A stretch of 64,000 nt of DNA from JBDTCS01 sp039923455 (GTDB taxonomy: Bacteria; Bacteroidota; Ignavibacteria; Palsa-1295), in the NCBI GenBank assembly GCA_039923455.1, contig JBDTCS010000135.1, forward strand, positions 1-64,000, given 5' to 3'. Positions 19,552 to 29,136 of the stretch are shown one piece after another. Every line of letters begins with the position of its first letter. Positions within the stretch are counted from its first letter, which is position 1. The translations under genes and the position numbers were made by a program. The notes beneath the pieces are model-generated. The model saw only the letters and a list, made by a program, of their open reading frames with translations, was not told the origin of the DNA and made no database searches.

Positions 19552-19604
19552 TGGACATCAGCGGCAAGTAGCCAATATTAGCTGTTCTTGACGATTTCGA
19601 TTGT

Positions 19605-19638
19605 GAACAAGCGCTGGAATAGGGCGCTTGTTCTGTTT
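19605..19638 (+). terminator. Hairpin terminator downstream of the 18718 gene
   Basis: A perfect 10-bp inverted repeat (GAACAAGCGC / GCGCTTGTTC) with a 9-nt loop, followed by a short weak T-tract (TGTTT), lies 54 bp after the stop. The position and symmetry suggest transcription termination; the U-tract is poor, so confidence is moderate. Confidence 0.6.
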
Positions 19639-19931
19639 CAAATACAGGTTGAAACGAAGGTCTTTTCCACGACTTATCCCACTTTTTTCTTCATCCAAGA
19701 AAGCTCTTTACTTGGCGAGCAGAGGAGCATTAACTGGACGTTAACTCAAGAATTGCCCAAAATGCGGGTTAAGAGGCAGTTGCTATAAGATATCACCACG
19801 GATATCCACTACATATCAGCACCGGCGTTACTAATTAGGCAATCGTCCACAAATCTATCAACGGGCATGTACATAACGTTTGCAAAGCCGTTCTAAGGCA
19901 GAAATGATGGGGTCGCGCTCTGTTTATAACT

Positions 19932-19959
19932 AAAAATCCCCTTGAATTACAAGGGGATT
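19932..19959 (-). terminator. Rho-independent terminator of the TonB receptor/DUF4249 operon
   Basis: A perfect 10-bp stem (AATCCCCTTG / CAAGGGGATT) with a 5-nt loop. Read on the minus strand it is followed by a run of T residues (GGGGATTTTTAG). It lies about 70 bp beyond the stop of the DUF4249 gene. Confidence 0.8.
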
Positions 19960-20025
19960 CTATTACGGCCGTGTTTCGAAATCCATCAACTCGTTGCGAG
20001 AGTAAGGTATGCTGATGGCAAAATG

Positions 20026-20880
20026 TTACTTTGGTGGTTTCACATAGACGGTCATCGTATCACGCGAAGCGCTGCCCCATACTCCGATTCCACCGTTCAT
20101 GTGGTTCAGAGATGGTTGATATGATGCACGTGCACCTCCGAATGCATTCATTCGTCTTTCATCGGCCCAATTCGAATCGAGTGCGAGGAAGCTCACCTTG
20201 TTGGCACCGAACCACGCGACGAGTCTGGGGTCGACTGGAATATTTGGTGCTGTATAAAGCTGTGAGTAACGCGCATATACTGTGCTGCTATCAACAGGCG
20301 CTCCCGTAGCTGGAGGATGAACACGGCCTTGCGTCGTATCGAGGGCGGCGATCTCGAGTGCATAGCGTCTCGATGATTCATCTTGCGGACCAGCGGTCAT
20401 ATACACAACGAAGCTCCGAAGATTATTCGTATCATACACAACGGTCGCACCTCGAATGCTATCGGTGAATCCGGTAAAATGAATTCGTTGTGGCACACGC
20501 GTCGAAGCAGTTAGTAGATGCTCGTGATATCGAACAGTCAATCCGTAAGTCTTTCCGCTTTCGACGATCAGTGTCGACGCAGGCAAATAGTATCTGCCTT
20601 TACGGGCGCCGCGCAAGAGCGTGTCTTGCTTGCCGTCAACGGTCACGATCACGATCGCGCTATCAATTGCACTCGCGAGATCATCCAGATACACGCCGAA
20701 GGGTGTTGTCCGGTGCACGATGACAGAATCAATCGGTGCATCGGCGAAGAGATATCCCGTGACTACAAGCTGCTCTTTATATTCGGAGTCGATCGGACTA
20801 TCACACCCCGCCAAGAATCCACTCGTAACTACAAGCAAGCACAACAATCCGATCGGTAATTTCTTAAACATACACTTCAT
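20026..20880 (-). CDS. DUF4249 family lipoprotein
   Basis: A 284-residue lipoprotein: the signal sequence ends FLAGC with the lipidated Cys at about 26. It is followed by SPIDSEYKEQLVVTGYLFAD and RTTPFG, the N-terminal pattern of DUF4249 (LVVEGYI ... plG). The rest is predicted to be beta-rich, as in that family. DUF4249 genes typically sit directly downstream of a TonB-dependent receptor, and here the receptor stop is 2 bp upstream. The likely role is a surface or periplasmic accessory subunit of that transporter; the ligand is unknown. ATG 20871 is an alternative start three codons later. Confidence 0.8.
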   Translation of the reverse strand: MKCMFKKLPIGLLCLLVVTSGFLAGCDSPIDSEYKEQLVVTGYLFADAPIDSVIVHRTTPFGVYLDDLASAIDSAIVIVTVDGKQDTLLRGARKGRYYLPASTLIVESGKTYGLTVRYHEHLLTASTRVPQRIHFTGFTDSIRGATVVYDTNNLRSFVVYMTAGPQDESSRRYALEIAALDTTQGRVHPPATGAPVDSSTVYARYSQLYTAPNIPVDPRLVAWFGANKVSFLALDSNWADERRMNAFGGARASYQPSLNHMNGGIGVWGSASRDTMTVYVKPPK

Positions 20881-20882
20881 TC

Positions 20883-23207
20883 TTAAAATGTGAATTGTAA
20901 ACCGATCGTGGGAAGAATTGGCAATAGCTTGACATCGCTGATCGTCGCAGGATTTGTAGACGCATCGACTTGCCGAATCCAGGTATTGCGGTGATTATAC
21001 AAATTGTAGAAATCAAAATCCAACGTGGCATTCCTACTATCCGAGAACAAACTGAAGGAATAGGTTGCGGAAAAATCCATTCTGTTATAGGGTGGAAGCC
21101 TGAGTGCATTCCGTTGACCTTGCACGGTCATAATGCCGTGTTGACGATCAGGCTCCTCAATTCCGTACTCAGAGACGATCTGCGAATATGGCTGCCCCGA
21201 ACCGTAGGTGAAGTTCGCACCCAAAGTCCAGCGATCATTTACTTTATAGGTGAGTGTCAGGTTCACATCGTTACGTCTGTCGTAGCTCGGATAGAATTCC
21301 GCACCGTCGTTGATATCGGCAAATGTTCTGCGCGTCCAAGAAAGTGTATATCCGAACCAACCTACAAAATCGCCGATCTGCTTTTGCAGAAAGAATTCAA
21401 TCCCGTATGCACGGCCGCTTCCGACAAAAAATATGTCGTGCAAATTGTTTGCCGCAACAATGTTCGGACGTATTTCAACGAGATTAGTCAGGTCTTTGTA
21501 GTACGCCTCGACATCGAAGGTGTAGCCGTCGAACGGGATTGTTGAAACACCAAGAATATATTGTATCGCGCGTGTAGCTTCCTGCGTCGAATCGACCGGA
21601 AGCCAAATATCAAAGAAGGAGAGCGTTGGGTTTGTCGCGAGTTTAAGATACTGATGATACACGCCGACGCTTGCCTTCACGGTTACGTCGCCATTGATCA
21701 TGTAGCGTGCACTGATGCGGGGATCGAAGTTAATGACCGACTTCGCACTGATCGCATCTGCACGTACACCGGCAGTCACCGTCGCACGTTCATTGATCTT
21801 CCATTCATCCTGAATATACGCCGCACCATAAAATGGCTTAAGTAGCAGATCAGCATTCGGAGGGTTATTTCCTGCCGCGATCTTTAATTGGAATTGATAC
21901 GCCGAAGCCTGAAACCCGACCTTGATCTGATGCTCCTCCTCCAAGAAGTATTCGAGACTTCCATAAAAAGAAAAATCACGGATCTCATTATTCCACGTAA
22001 AACTATTCGCTCCCGAACCTGCAAGCAACGTAGAATAATAACGGCTTCCGGTGAATAGAAATTTTGTAAAGAGGTCACTTGCGAGCACGTGCGTCCAAAC
22101 GATGGAACCCGCCTCATTGCCCCAGTTGATTCCGAGATCTGAGGCATCCTTGTCGCTTGTGTAGGTCAGATCGTCCGAGCCACCATATCCGCTAAGTGCG
22201 ATTTTGTCATTTGGCCCGAGTGTCTGCGTAAACTTTCCGTTGAGATCAAAGAAATGATAATCGGGAATGTTAAGCGATTGCGCAAGCCCGGTAGCTTTCA
22301 GGAGAACGTCGATGTAGGTGCGCCGACCGGATAGCGATAGTGCTCCATCGCCGATTGGAGTTTCGATCGTCGCTCTACTTGAGATGAGTCCGAGCGAGAC
22401 TTTGCCATTCGTTCGATTCAGATCGCCGTCTTTGTTCGTAACGGAAAGCACAGCCGATGCTCTTCCACCGTACTCGACAGGAAACCCACCCTTGATGAGT
22501 TCAACGTTTTTAATGGCATCACTATTGAACGTCGAGAAGAATCCGAAGAAGTGCGAGGGATTGTATAGCACTGCGCCGTCGAGCAAGACAAGGTTCTGAT
22601 CAGGTGAGCCACCTCGAATGTACAGGCCGCTCGATATTTCGCTTGCCGTTAAAACTCCCGGCAGCATTTGCAGCAATCGAAACAGATCAGCCTCGCCGGC
22701 TTTTGGCATTGCCTGCAGTTGGGCGGGTTGAATATCAACGCGAGAGATCTGTTGCTCCTGATGCTCGACATCTTTATCAGCCTCAACCGTTATTTCTTTT
22801 CCTACGACATTTTTTTGGGATAGCGCAAATGTTTCTCTGCGTTGCTCACCGCTCTTAAGGCGAATGGGATACGCGCCGGACTTATAGCCAAGGTATGTGA
22901 TCTCGACGATAAGATCTTGATTTGACGGTAGATGGATCGCAAAATATCCGCTCTTATTAGTTATCGCTCCACGCTTCAGACTTCGAACCTGAACGGTGGC
23001 ACCTATTAGCGTTTCCCCCGAGAGCGAATCCTTGACATAACCCGCGATCACCGCATCGGCAGAATCGGGCGCTTCGATAACGTTCGAAGGTTGGGCCAGA
23101 CGGAGTGATCTGGCTGCGGTACCGAACGCAAAAACTTGGGTGAATGAAAAAATTGCAAGAGCTGATAGAGCTACCCGAAGGTGTCGGCTTCGAGATAAGA
23201 TTTTCAT
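20883..23207 (-). CDS. TonB-dependent outer-membrane receptor with carboxypeptidase-like regulatory N-terminal domain
   Basis: 774 residues. In order: signal peptide, carboxypeptidase-regulatory-like domain (about 50-135, GYVKDSLSGETLIGATVQVR...), plug domain (about 150-270, including LFRLLQMLPGVLTASEISSG, YIRGGSPDQNLVLLDGA and EYGGRASAVL), then a 22-strand-type barrel ending in an aromatic strand (TIGLQFTF). Such receptors import ligands using the proton-motive force passed on by TonB. The plug sequence is the CarbopepD-reg/plug type common in Bacteroidota, but no SusD partner is present. The DUF4249 lipoprotein follows immediately. The substrate cannot be inferred. Confidence 0.93.
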   Translation of the reverse strand: MKILSRSRHLRVALSALAIFSFTQVFAFGTAARSLRLAQPSNVIEAPDSADAVIAGYVKDSLSGETLIGATVQVRSLKRGAITNKSGYFAIHLPSNQDLIVEITYLGYKSGAYPIRLKSGEQRRETFALSQKNVVGKEITVEADKDVEHQEQQISRVDIQPAQLQAMPKAGEADLFRLLQMLPGVLTASEISSGLYIRGGSPDQNLVLLDGAVLYNPSHFFGFFSTFNSDAIKNVELIKGGFPVEYGGRASAVLSVTNKDGDLNRTNGKVSLGLISSRATIETPIGDGALSLSGRRTYIDVLLKATGLAQSLNIPDYHFFDLNGKFTQTLGPNDKIALSGYGGSDDLTYTSDKDASDLGINWGNEAGSIVWTHVLASDLFTKFLFTGSRYYSTLLAGSGANSFTWNNEIRDFSFYGSLEYFLEEEHQIKVGFQASAYQFQLKIAAGNNPPNADLLLKPFYGAAYIQDEWKINERATVTAGVRADAISAKSVINFDPRISARYMINGDVTVKASVGVYHQYLKLATNPTLSFFDIWLPVDSTQEATRAIQYILGVSTIPFDGYTFDVEAYYKDLTNLVEIRPNIVAANNLHDIFFVGSGRAYGIEFFLQKQIGDFVGWFGYTLSWTRRTFADINDGAEFYPSYDRRNDVNLTLTYKVNDRWTLGANFTYGSGQPYSQIVSEYGIEEPDRQHGIMTVQGQRNALRLPPYNRMDFSATYSFSLFSDSRNATLDFDFYNLYNHRNTWIRQVDASTNPATISDVKLLPILPTIGLQFTF

Positions 23208-23555
23208 GTAAGAATAATATTACGAATGCTGGAATAATAGCTGCAAATTCAGAGAAATCAATAATCGTGCGTTCTAAACGCTTACCGTTCGACTTTGAGT
23301 ACGGATGATGTCGTAATAAATTGTTTAAGCCAGATTATTGGACTTTATCGCGTCCCGGTGGCCAAAGCTTTTCCACAGCAGGATCATTAGATGGGGTTTA
23401 TTCGATCCGTGGCTCGAGTTTGGTGAAATTTCAGGTCACATTGCCTTCGAATACGGCACAGAAATACCTTTGTTTCGTACACCTCGGGTCAAAAACTAGA
23501 TTCCGTTCACGCCGACAAGGCCACACATTTGTCGTAAGTTTGCGGCCAGACTCTT
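23208..23555. other. 348-bp intergenic region between divergent genes
   Basis: Upstream of both the TonB receptor (minus) and the TIR gene (plus), so it should carry both promoters. I cannot identify a convincing -33/-7 pair, operator or structured RNA by eye. Confidence 0.5.
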
Positions 23556-25439
23556 ATGGCAAATATTTTTATTTCGTATAGTACGCAGGATCGGACCAAG
23601 GCAACCAAGCTTTGTGATAATTTTCGTGCGCGCGGATATTCCGTCTGGATGGATGAGACGAATATCAGCGCAGCAACACAGTGGTCCAGCGAGATCGTCC
23701 GGGCGATCGAGGCAAGCAGTGTGTTTATCATTTTGCTTTCGCACTCATCGGTTGGGTCGCATAATGTCATAAAGGAGCTCTCGCTCGCATCGGAGAAGAA
23801 GAAGCACATCATTCCGGTGGAACTGGAGCCCACTGAAATTCCGCACGACTTGCAATATCAACTCGCAGGCATTCAGCGGGTGCCATACAGCGAGACAGCA
23901 CGTATCGAAGCTGCGGTCGCACGGTTTGTTGGGGGAACGCCCACGATGCCGGAGCAGATCGCAAAAGCGAGTACACGCACCAAAGCAAATGTGGGATTTG
24001 GAAAATTATGGCTTCGCGCTGGCGTTCCGATAGCTTTGATCTTGATAGCAGCCGGTGTTTACTTTTTTGCAATAAAGAAAGGATCCATATCCGTTGAGCC
24101 TGTTAGTGCCTCTTCAGCTGCTTCGGCGAGGACGTGGCGAGTTGCGGTGCTGCCATTCGAAAGTCTCAGTTCTAATAAAGACGACGAATATTTTGCCGAG
24201 GGCGTCACGGCATCGCTCATCAGTACGTTATCCCCACTTGCCGGAATTCGGGTAACCAATCGCAAGACTGCGATGGAATACAAGGGCAAAAAACTTGATC
24301 CAAAAACCATCGCCACCGAACTCGGCGTACGGTTCCTTGTCGATGGAACCGTACAGAAGGATGCGCAGCATGTAAAGATCAATGTGCAATTGATCGATAC
24401 GAAGAATGGTAAAACGATCTTCGCGGATGACTTCGACGGTCCGCTCACGGATGCGCTGCGGACGCAGGATCAACTCGCACGAGCGATCGCATTCGAATTG
24501 CAGAGCAAGTTGCTCGTAACGTTCGACTCCAGTTGGTATCTCGGTACTGCAAATCAAGAGTGCTACACCGCGTTTATGCAGGGAGCCCAGTACATTGAAA
24601 ATGCCGATAGTCTGCAACACATGGCCGCAGGGCTTGCGTTATTGGAGAAGGCCTCCAAGCTCGATCCAAAGTTTGCATGGCCCTATGTCATGCGTGCGAA
24701 CTACTATTTCCAGCGTTTTGCAACGCTCTCCCACGATCCGCACGATATCGAAATTATCGACTCACTTGCGAAATACATCGAGCGGACCGACCCAAATTTT
24801 GCGTACGCAAATCTCTTGCTCGCTCAGGTCGCGAGCGTCCGAGTTGATCTCGAGGGTGCATTGCAACAATCGATGCTATTTATCCGAAAGCAACCGGACG
24901 ATGCATTGGGCTATGCGCTCGCAGCGAAGTGTTATTACGCGAAGCGTGACTTCAATAAAACAGTAACGTTTGAGCAGGAAGTCATAAAGCAAGATATTAC
25001 ACGGCTTTGGGATTGGAATATCTTGATTGGGTGCCTGCAATCCCTCGGCGCCACCAAAGAGAGAGATCACTACATAGATCTCGCACTTCCCCTATTCGAC
25101 CGTTATCTCGAAAAGCATCCATCTTCACTTTCCATACGGATTTGGTACGGGCAGCTACTCGCATACACGAACGATAAGCTTGCCACGCACCGACAAGTTG
25201 AGAAGATACTTCAGAGTGACCATCTTGAGACCACCGATTATTACAATCTGGCGTGTATCTATTCCGTGCTAAACGAGCCTGCGCCGGCGATCTCGATGCT
25301 TAAGACTGCGCTGTCGAATGGCTACCGAAGTGTAGAATCGATTAGCACAGACCCTGACTTTAAAAACATCCGCGAGACCCCCGCATTCAAAGCGCTTCTC
25401 AAAGAAGCCGATACGAAGGCAGCACCCCTCAAACCGTAA
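23556..25439 (+). CDS. TIR domain - transmembrane - FlgO/TolB_N-like - TPR protein
   Basis: 627 residues with an unusual modular order. Residues 1-130 are a TIR domain: NIFISYSTQDRTKA at the start, WMDETNISAA, a core IIILLSHSSVGSHNVIKEL, and a Glu at about 74 in the position of the catalytic NADase Glu. A single transmembrane helix follows at about 153-173 (AGVPIALILIAAGVYFFAI). Residues about 193-295 match the FlgO/TolB N-terminal-like module (VAVLPFESLSSNKDDEYFAE, LISTLSPLAGIRVTNRK, DGTVQK). The remainder (about 320-620) is helical with TPR-like repeats. By topology the TIR domain should be cytoplasmic and the rest periplasmic. It has no defence-gene neighbours; its role as sensor or NAD-consuming effector is inference. 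Confidence 0.85.
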   Translation: MANIFISYSTQDRTKATKLCDNFRARGYSVWMDETNISAATQWSSEIVRAIEASSVFIILLSHSSVGSHNVIKELSLASEKKKHIIPVELEPTEIPHDLQYQLAGIQRVPYSETARIEAAVARFVGGTPTMPEQIAKASTRTKANVGFGKLWLRAGVPIALILIAAGVYFFAIKKGSISVEPVSASSAASARTWRVAVLPFESLSSNKDDEYFAEGVTASLISTLSPLAGIRVTNRKTAMEYKGKKLDPKTIATELGVRFLVDGTVQKDAQHVKINVQLIDTKNGKTIFADDFDGPLTDALRTQDQLARAIAFELQSKLLVTFDSSWYLGTANQECYTAFMQGAQYIENADSLQHMAAGLALLEKASKLDPKFAWPYVMRANYYFQRFATLSHDPHDIEIIDSLAKYIERTDPNFAYANLLLAQVASVRVDLEGALQQSMLFIRKQPDDALGYALAAKCYYAKRDFNKTVTFEQEVIKQDITRLWDWNILIGCLQSLGATKERDHYIDLALPLFDRYLEKHPSSLSIRIWYGQLLAYTNDKLATHRQVEKILQSDHLETTDYYNLACIYSVLNEPAPAISMLKTALSNGYRSVESISTDPDFKNIRETPAFKALLKEADTKAAPLKP

Positions 25440-25551
25440 TCCAAGTAGGGTAAACCAGTCTCCTTCATCGGTGGTTGTATTCACCGGAGTTTTGTGTATT
25501 CTTCGTCATGGTTATTTTTCCTGTTTTGATTTCTCATTTCTGCTAAAGTGT

Positions 25552-27480
25552 ATGCTCTTCAACTTTCGTCCTATAGCTAAGGTCGCAGCCATGATTGGTT
25601 GCACGATGGGTATGCTCTCCTCGACTGGAGGTGCTCAAACCACTATAACTCGTCCTGCAACTCCACCAGCGGTGACAGTTATGAGGAGTTCGCGCCCAGT
25701 GCCTGGTGCCGCGCTGATTATTCGTCATGCACCGAACACAGAGCAAGAGCAGGTACAACAACCCGAGCAGCAATTGACGGTCTATAGTCACGGTGATCCG
25801 ACGAACGAAGAGCAATTCGTTCTCGAAATGATCAATCGTGCTCGTGCAAATCCAACAGCCGAGGGTCTATTGCTTAGCACAACGAACGACCCAGATATCA
25901 CCAATTCGTACACGCAATTCGGTACCCCAAGCCGAGCAAAAGTAAAGGCCGATTTTGCAACTTATCCAGCGCAACCACCGCTTGCGTTCAATGCAAAGTT
26001 GATCTCTGCTGCACGAGGACATAGTCAGGATATGCTCGATCATAATTTTCAGGGACATAACGGCAGCAACGGATCAGCGTTCACGGATCGACTGAATTCC
26101 GCAGGGTATACGGGTTGGACGGGTGCAGGAGAGAATGTCTTTTGCTATGGCAACAGCATGTTTGATATTCATGCGAGCTTCAATATTGATTTCGGTAACG
26201 ATGCAACGCTCGGTCATCGGCAGAATATCATGAATTTCACAGGCTCGGTATTCACAGAAGTAGGGCTCGGAATAATTCACGGTGGTAGCGGCTTGCCGGA
26301 TGTGGGGCCGATCCTAACAACAGAAGATTTTGCCGATGCCGGCAAGACGTTCATTCTTGGCGTTGTGTACGATGACAAAAATCACAATGGCTTTTATGAT
26401 CCCGGCGAAGGGCTCGCAGGTGTGACGATCAAAGCATCTTCCGGTACTTACACCGCCGTTACTTCTACCTCGGGCGGCTATGCAATTCCGTTCTCGGGTT
26501 CCGGTAATGTAAGCGTAACGGCGTCCGGTGGGCCGCTGACCACAACCGTCACGCATATCATTGACTTCAATGCTGCCAACGTCAAGGTTGATTTTACACC
26601 AGACAAAACCGGCCTGCCTTCGATTGTAACGCTGGTTGTTCCGCTTGCCGACACGACGATCAATCTTGATAGTGTTCGCTTCACGTGGAATAAGGTATCG
26701 GGTGCGACTGTCTATCGTTTGCAAGTCGCGACAGATTCACTCTTCAAAAAGCTACTCGTTAGTGACTCGACACTCACGGATACATCGAAGGCATATCGCG
26801 GATTGAAAGATAGTGGCAGCTATTGGTGGCGCGCGCAAGCGAAGAATGCAAAAGGATGGGGTGACTATTCTCTGATCCAATCGTTCGGTGTGTCGCTTCC
26901 TCCGAACTCTGTTTTGTATGTTTCGCCATTGAACGCAGCTACGGTTGACACAGGGTACATCACATTCAGATGGCGGCCGTCCGCGAATCGTGTGACGGGA
27001 TATTGGTTCATGCTTTCGAAAACTGCCGCGATGACGAACCCGATCGTTAACGATTCCGCTGTCTTCGATACGGAGACGTACGTCTTCTCACATGATCTCA
27101 TGCAAGGCCAAACATACTATTGGCTAGTGCGAGCACAGAATGATATCGGTTGGAGCACCGCAGGTACTCCGAGAAGTTTTGTACTAAGCACGGCGTCGGT
27201 TACGCTCAGCGCAGCAAGCGGTGCTCACTCGCTGATGGCGTCACCGAATCCAACTTCCGGCGAAACGCATATTCGCTTCACACTTGAAGCCTCACAAAGT
27301 GTATCACTCAAAATATTTAATACGCTCGGAGAAGAGATCGAGACGCTCGTTGCAGGGAAACTCACGCCGAACAATTATGATCTGACCTGGAATGCAAAAG
27401 CGCTACCGGCAGGTGTGTACGTGTATCAATTACGCTCGGGTGATCGCGTCGAGAGCGGACAAATTATTCTGACGCGTTAA
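25552..27480 (+). CDS. Secreted CAP-domain (SCP/PR1) protein with Ig/FN3-like modules and T9SS sorting domain
   Basis: I chose ATG 25552 because the signal-like sequence (FNFRPIAKVAAMIGCTMGML...) follows it directly; an in-frame GTG at 25471 lies upstream. The product is about 642 residues. Residues about 85-245 form a CAP domain (FVLEMINRARANPTAEG, AARGHSQDMLDHNFQGHNG, GAGENVFCYG, GHRQNIMN). Next come a carboxypeptidase-regulatory/SdrD-B-like module (GVVYDDKNHNGFYDPGEGLA) and two FN3-like modules (TVYRLQVATDSLF, SYWWRAQAKN, TYYWLVRAQN). The C-terminus (ASPNPTSGETHIRF ... IFNTLGEEI ... AGVYVYQLR) is a T9SS sorting domain. Bacterial CAP proteins are extracellular; no specific activity can be assigned. 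Confidence 0.87.
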   Translation: MLFNFRPIAKVAAMIGCTMGMLSSTGGAQTTITRPATPPAVTVMRSSRPVPGAALIIRHAPNTEQEQVQQPEQQLTVYSHGDPTNEEQFVLEMINRARANPTAEGLLLSTTNDPDITNSYTQFGTPSRAKVKADFATYPAQPPLAFNAKLISAARGHSQDMLDHNFQGHNGSNGSAFTDRLNSAGYTGWTGAGENVFCYGNSMFDIHASFNIDFGNDATLGHRQNIMNFTGSVFTEVGLGIIHGGSGLPDVGPILTTEDFADAGKTFILGVVYDDKNHNGFYDPGEGLAGVTIKASSGTYTAVTSTSGGYAIPFSGSGNVSVTASGGPLTTTVTHIIDFNAANVKVDFTPDKTGLPSIVTLVVPLADTTINLDSVRFTWNKVSGATVYRLQVATDSLFKKLLVSDSTLTDTSKAYRGLKDSGSYWWRAQAKNAKGWGDYSLIQSFGVSLPPNSVLYVSPLNAATVDTGYITFRWRPSANRVTGYWFMLSKTAAMTNPIVNDSAVFDTETYVFSHDLMQGQTYYWLVRAQNDIGWSTAGTPRSFVLSTASVTLSAASGAHSLMASPNPTSGETHIRFTLEASQSVSLKIFNTLGEEIETLVAGKLTPNNYDLTWNAKALPAGVYVYQLRSGDRVESGQIILTR

Positions 27481-27498
27481 ACGAATTGACAGAGCGCT

Positions 27499-28977
27499 TT
27501 AAGAAAGGATAGGGAACATAGCGGCCGGTTGTGCAATGCCGATATGTTCCTTCGGCTCGATGTTCGAGATCACAAGCGGTGTGAGATCATAGAGCACATC
27601 ACCGCGATCAAGCCCATGTTCCGGAGTCGTATGTTCTGCGCGGTGAACGTCGGTTAATCGACCAATGAGTGTCGCCGCGTTTGCACTAATAATCTCCACC
27701 AAACGATATTCACCGACTTCCGCATCCATGCGCGGAAAAACAACCGTCCAATTCGTATCGGTGCGGCCTTTCCACTGATCAGCATCTTTTTTTGAACGAC
27801 CTTCGACAAGCACGGTTTGTCTGGTGCCGAGCTGCACCTGATTCTTGATGCCGGCAATTTCTCGTTGTATGACGATCAACTCCTGTAATCGTCGAGTCTT
27901 TTCGGCGAGTGGAACATCGTCTTCAAGTGTATCATAAGCTCGCGTGTTCGGACGAGGCGAGTAGTTAAACATGTAGGCGCCCTCATAACCTACTTCCTCC
28001 ATCACACGCTTCGTCATCTCGTGATCTTCGAGCGTCTCGGTACAAAAACCTACGATGACATCGGTCGATAGCGCGACTTCCGGCATCGCTCGTTTGACCA
28101 TCTCGATGATCGACATATAGTGCGCACGCGTGTAGGTGCGATTCATCAACTTCAGAATCCTATCGGAGCCGGATTGAAACGGAAGGTGAATATACTTGCA
28201 AATATTGTCGTGCGAAGCCATCGTATCGACAAGCTTCTGATCAAAATCTTGCGGGTGACTTGTCGTGTAGCGAATGCGAAGATGAGGCACAGCTTTCGCA
28301 CATGCCGCGAGCAGATCGGAAAAATCAAACCCGAGATCTTCGTAGGAATTTACATTTTGTCCGAGCAGCGTGATCTCTCGAAAGCCTTGCTGTTCCAGTG
28401 TTTTGCACTCATCGACGATCGAAGCTAACTCGCGTGAGCGTTCACGTCCGCGTGTGAAGGGTACGACGCAAAACGTACAAAACTTATCACAGCCGCGCAT
28501 GACAGAAATATATGCACTGATGCCGTCAGCACGAAAGGGAAGAATATCGGAATAGGTCTCGGTGCGTGATAGCTGGACAGAGATACCCTTTTCGCCGGAA
28601 CCGAGCGTCGATTCGATCAACTGTGGAAGCTTGCGATACTCGTCCGGTCCAATCACCAGATCAACCACATTCTCGGAGTTCTGCAACAGATCTTTACGCA
28701 GATGTTCGGCCATACATCCCAGCACACCAACCACCATCTCCGGACGCTTTTTCTTTAAGCTCTTCCAGTGGTTCAGCCTATTCCAAACTTTTTCTTCTGC
28801 GTTCTCACGAATCGCGCAGGTGTTCATGAACGCGATCGTAGCTTCGGCGATATTTGCGGTCGGAGTATAACCTGCGTTGTGCAGAACAGAAAGTACGACC
28901 TCTGTGTCAGCCACGTTCATTTGGCATCCGTAGGTCTCGATGTATACTTTCTTTTGAGTTGTAAGGTCGTCCTGCAT
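27499..28977 (-). CDS. miaB: tRNA-2-methylthio-N6-dimethylallyladenosine synthase
   Basis: Radical-SAM methylthiotransferase that adds the 2-methylthio group to i6A37 of tRNAs. Both clusters are visible: the N-terminal UPF0004 cysteines C18 (YGCQMN), C54 (NTCAIRENAE) and C88 (LGCMAEHL), and the radical-SAM CxxxCxxC at C163, C167, C170 (RGCDKFCTFCVVPFTRG). A TRAM domain follows at about residues 385-450 (QTVLVEGRSKKDADQWKGRT). RENAE and GCDKFCTFCVVP favour MiaB over RimO or MtaB. The 492-residue length exceeds the usual 440-475 because of a C-terminal tail of about 40 residues after TRAM with no recognised motif. Confidence 0.95.
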   Translation of the reverse strand: MQDDLTTQKKVYIETYGCQMNVADTEVVLSVLHNAGYTPTANIAEATIAFMNTCAIRENAEEKVWNRLNHWKSLKKKRPEMVVGVLGCMAEHLRKDLLQNSENVVDLVIGPDEYRKLPQLIESTLGSGEKGISVQLSRTETYSDILPFRADGISAYISVMRGCDKFCTFCVVPFTRGRERSRELASIVDECKTLEQQGFREITLLGQNVNSYEDLGFDFSDLLAACAKAVPHLRIRYTTSHPQDFDQKLVDTMASHDNICKYIHLPFQSGSDRILKLMNRTYTRAHYMSIIEMVKRAMPEVALSTDVIVGFCTETLEDHEMTKRVMEEVGYEGAYMFNYSPRPNTRAYDTLEDDVPLAEKTRRLQELIVIQREIAGIKNQVQLGTRQTVLVEGRSKKDADQWKGRTDTNWTVVFPRMDAEVGEYRLVEIISANAATLIGRLTDVHRAEHTTPEHGLDRGDVLYDLTPLVISNIEPKEHIGIAQPAAMFPILS

Positions 28978-29136
28978 GATTCAAGTTCGAATTCGTTCGC
29001 CTCTTCGCCTCGATCGGGAACAGCTTCCGAGCCTATGCGTTGTTCAGCGATACAGATTAGGTCCGCCGGGAGCACTCTCGCGATGGTGCTCGTTACAGAC
29101 AGAGCGAACTGTCAAATAATTTCATAAACGGAACAG

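Larger units (their letters stand above)
19552..20025. other. 474-bp intergenic region between convergent genes
   Basis: Between the T9SS cargo and the DUF4249 gene. It holds the two hairpins listed separately (19605-19638 and 19932-19959). The roughly 290 bp between them (19640-19930) contains only a non-conserved short open frame and no RNA gene or repeat that I can recognise. Confidence 0.6.

Noticed and set aside
23556..25439. Thoeris- or CBASS-type defence locus around the TIR gene
   Set aside because: No SLOG/SIR2 effector, cyclase, nuclease or other defence gene is adjacent; neighbours are a TonB receptor and a CAP protein.
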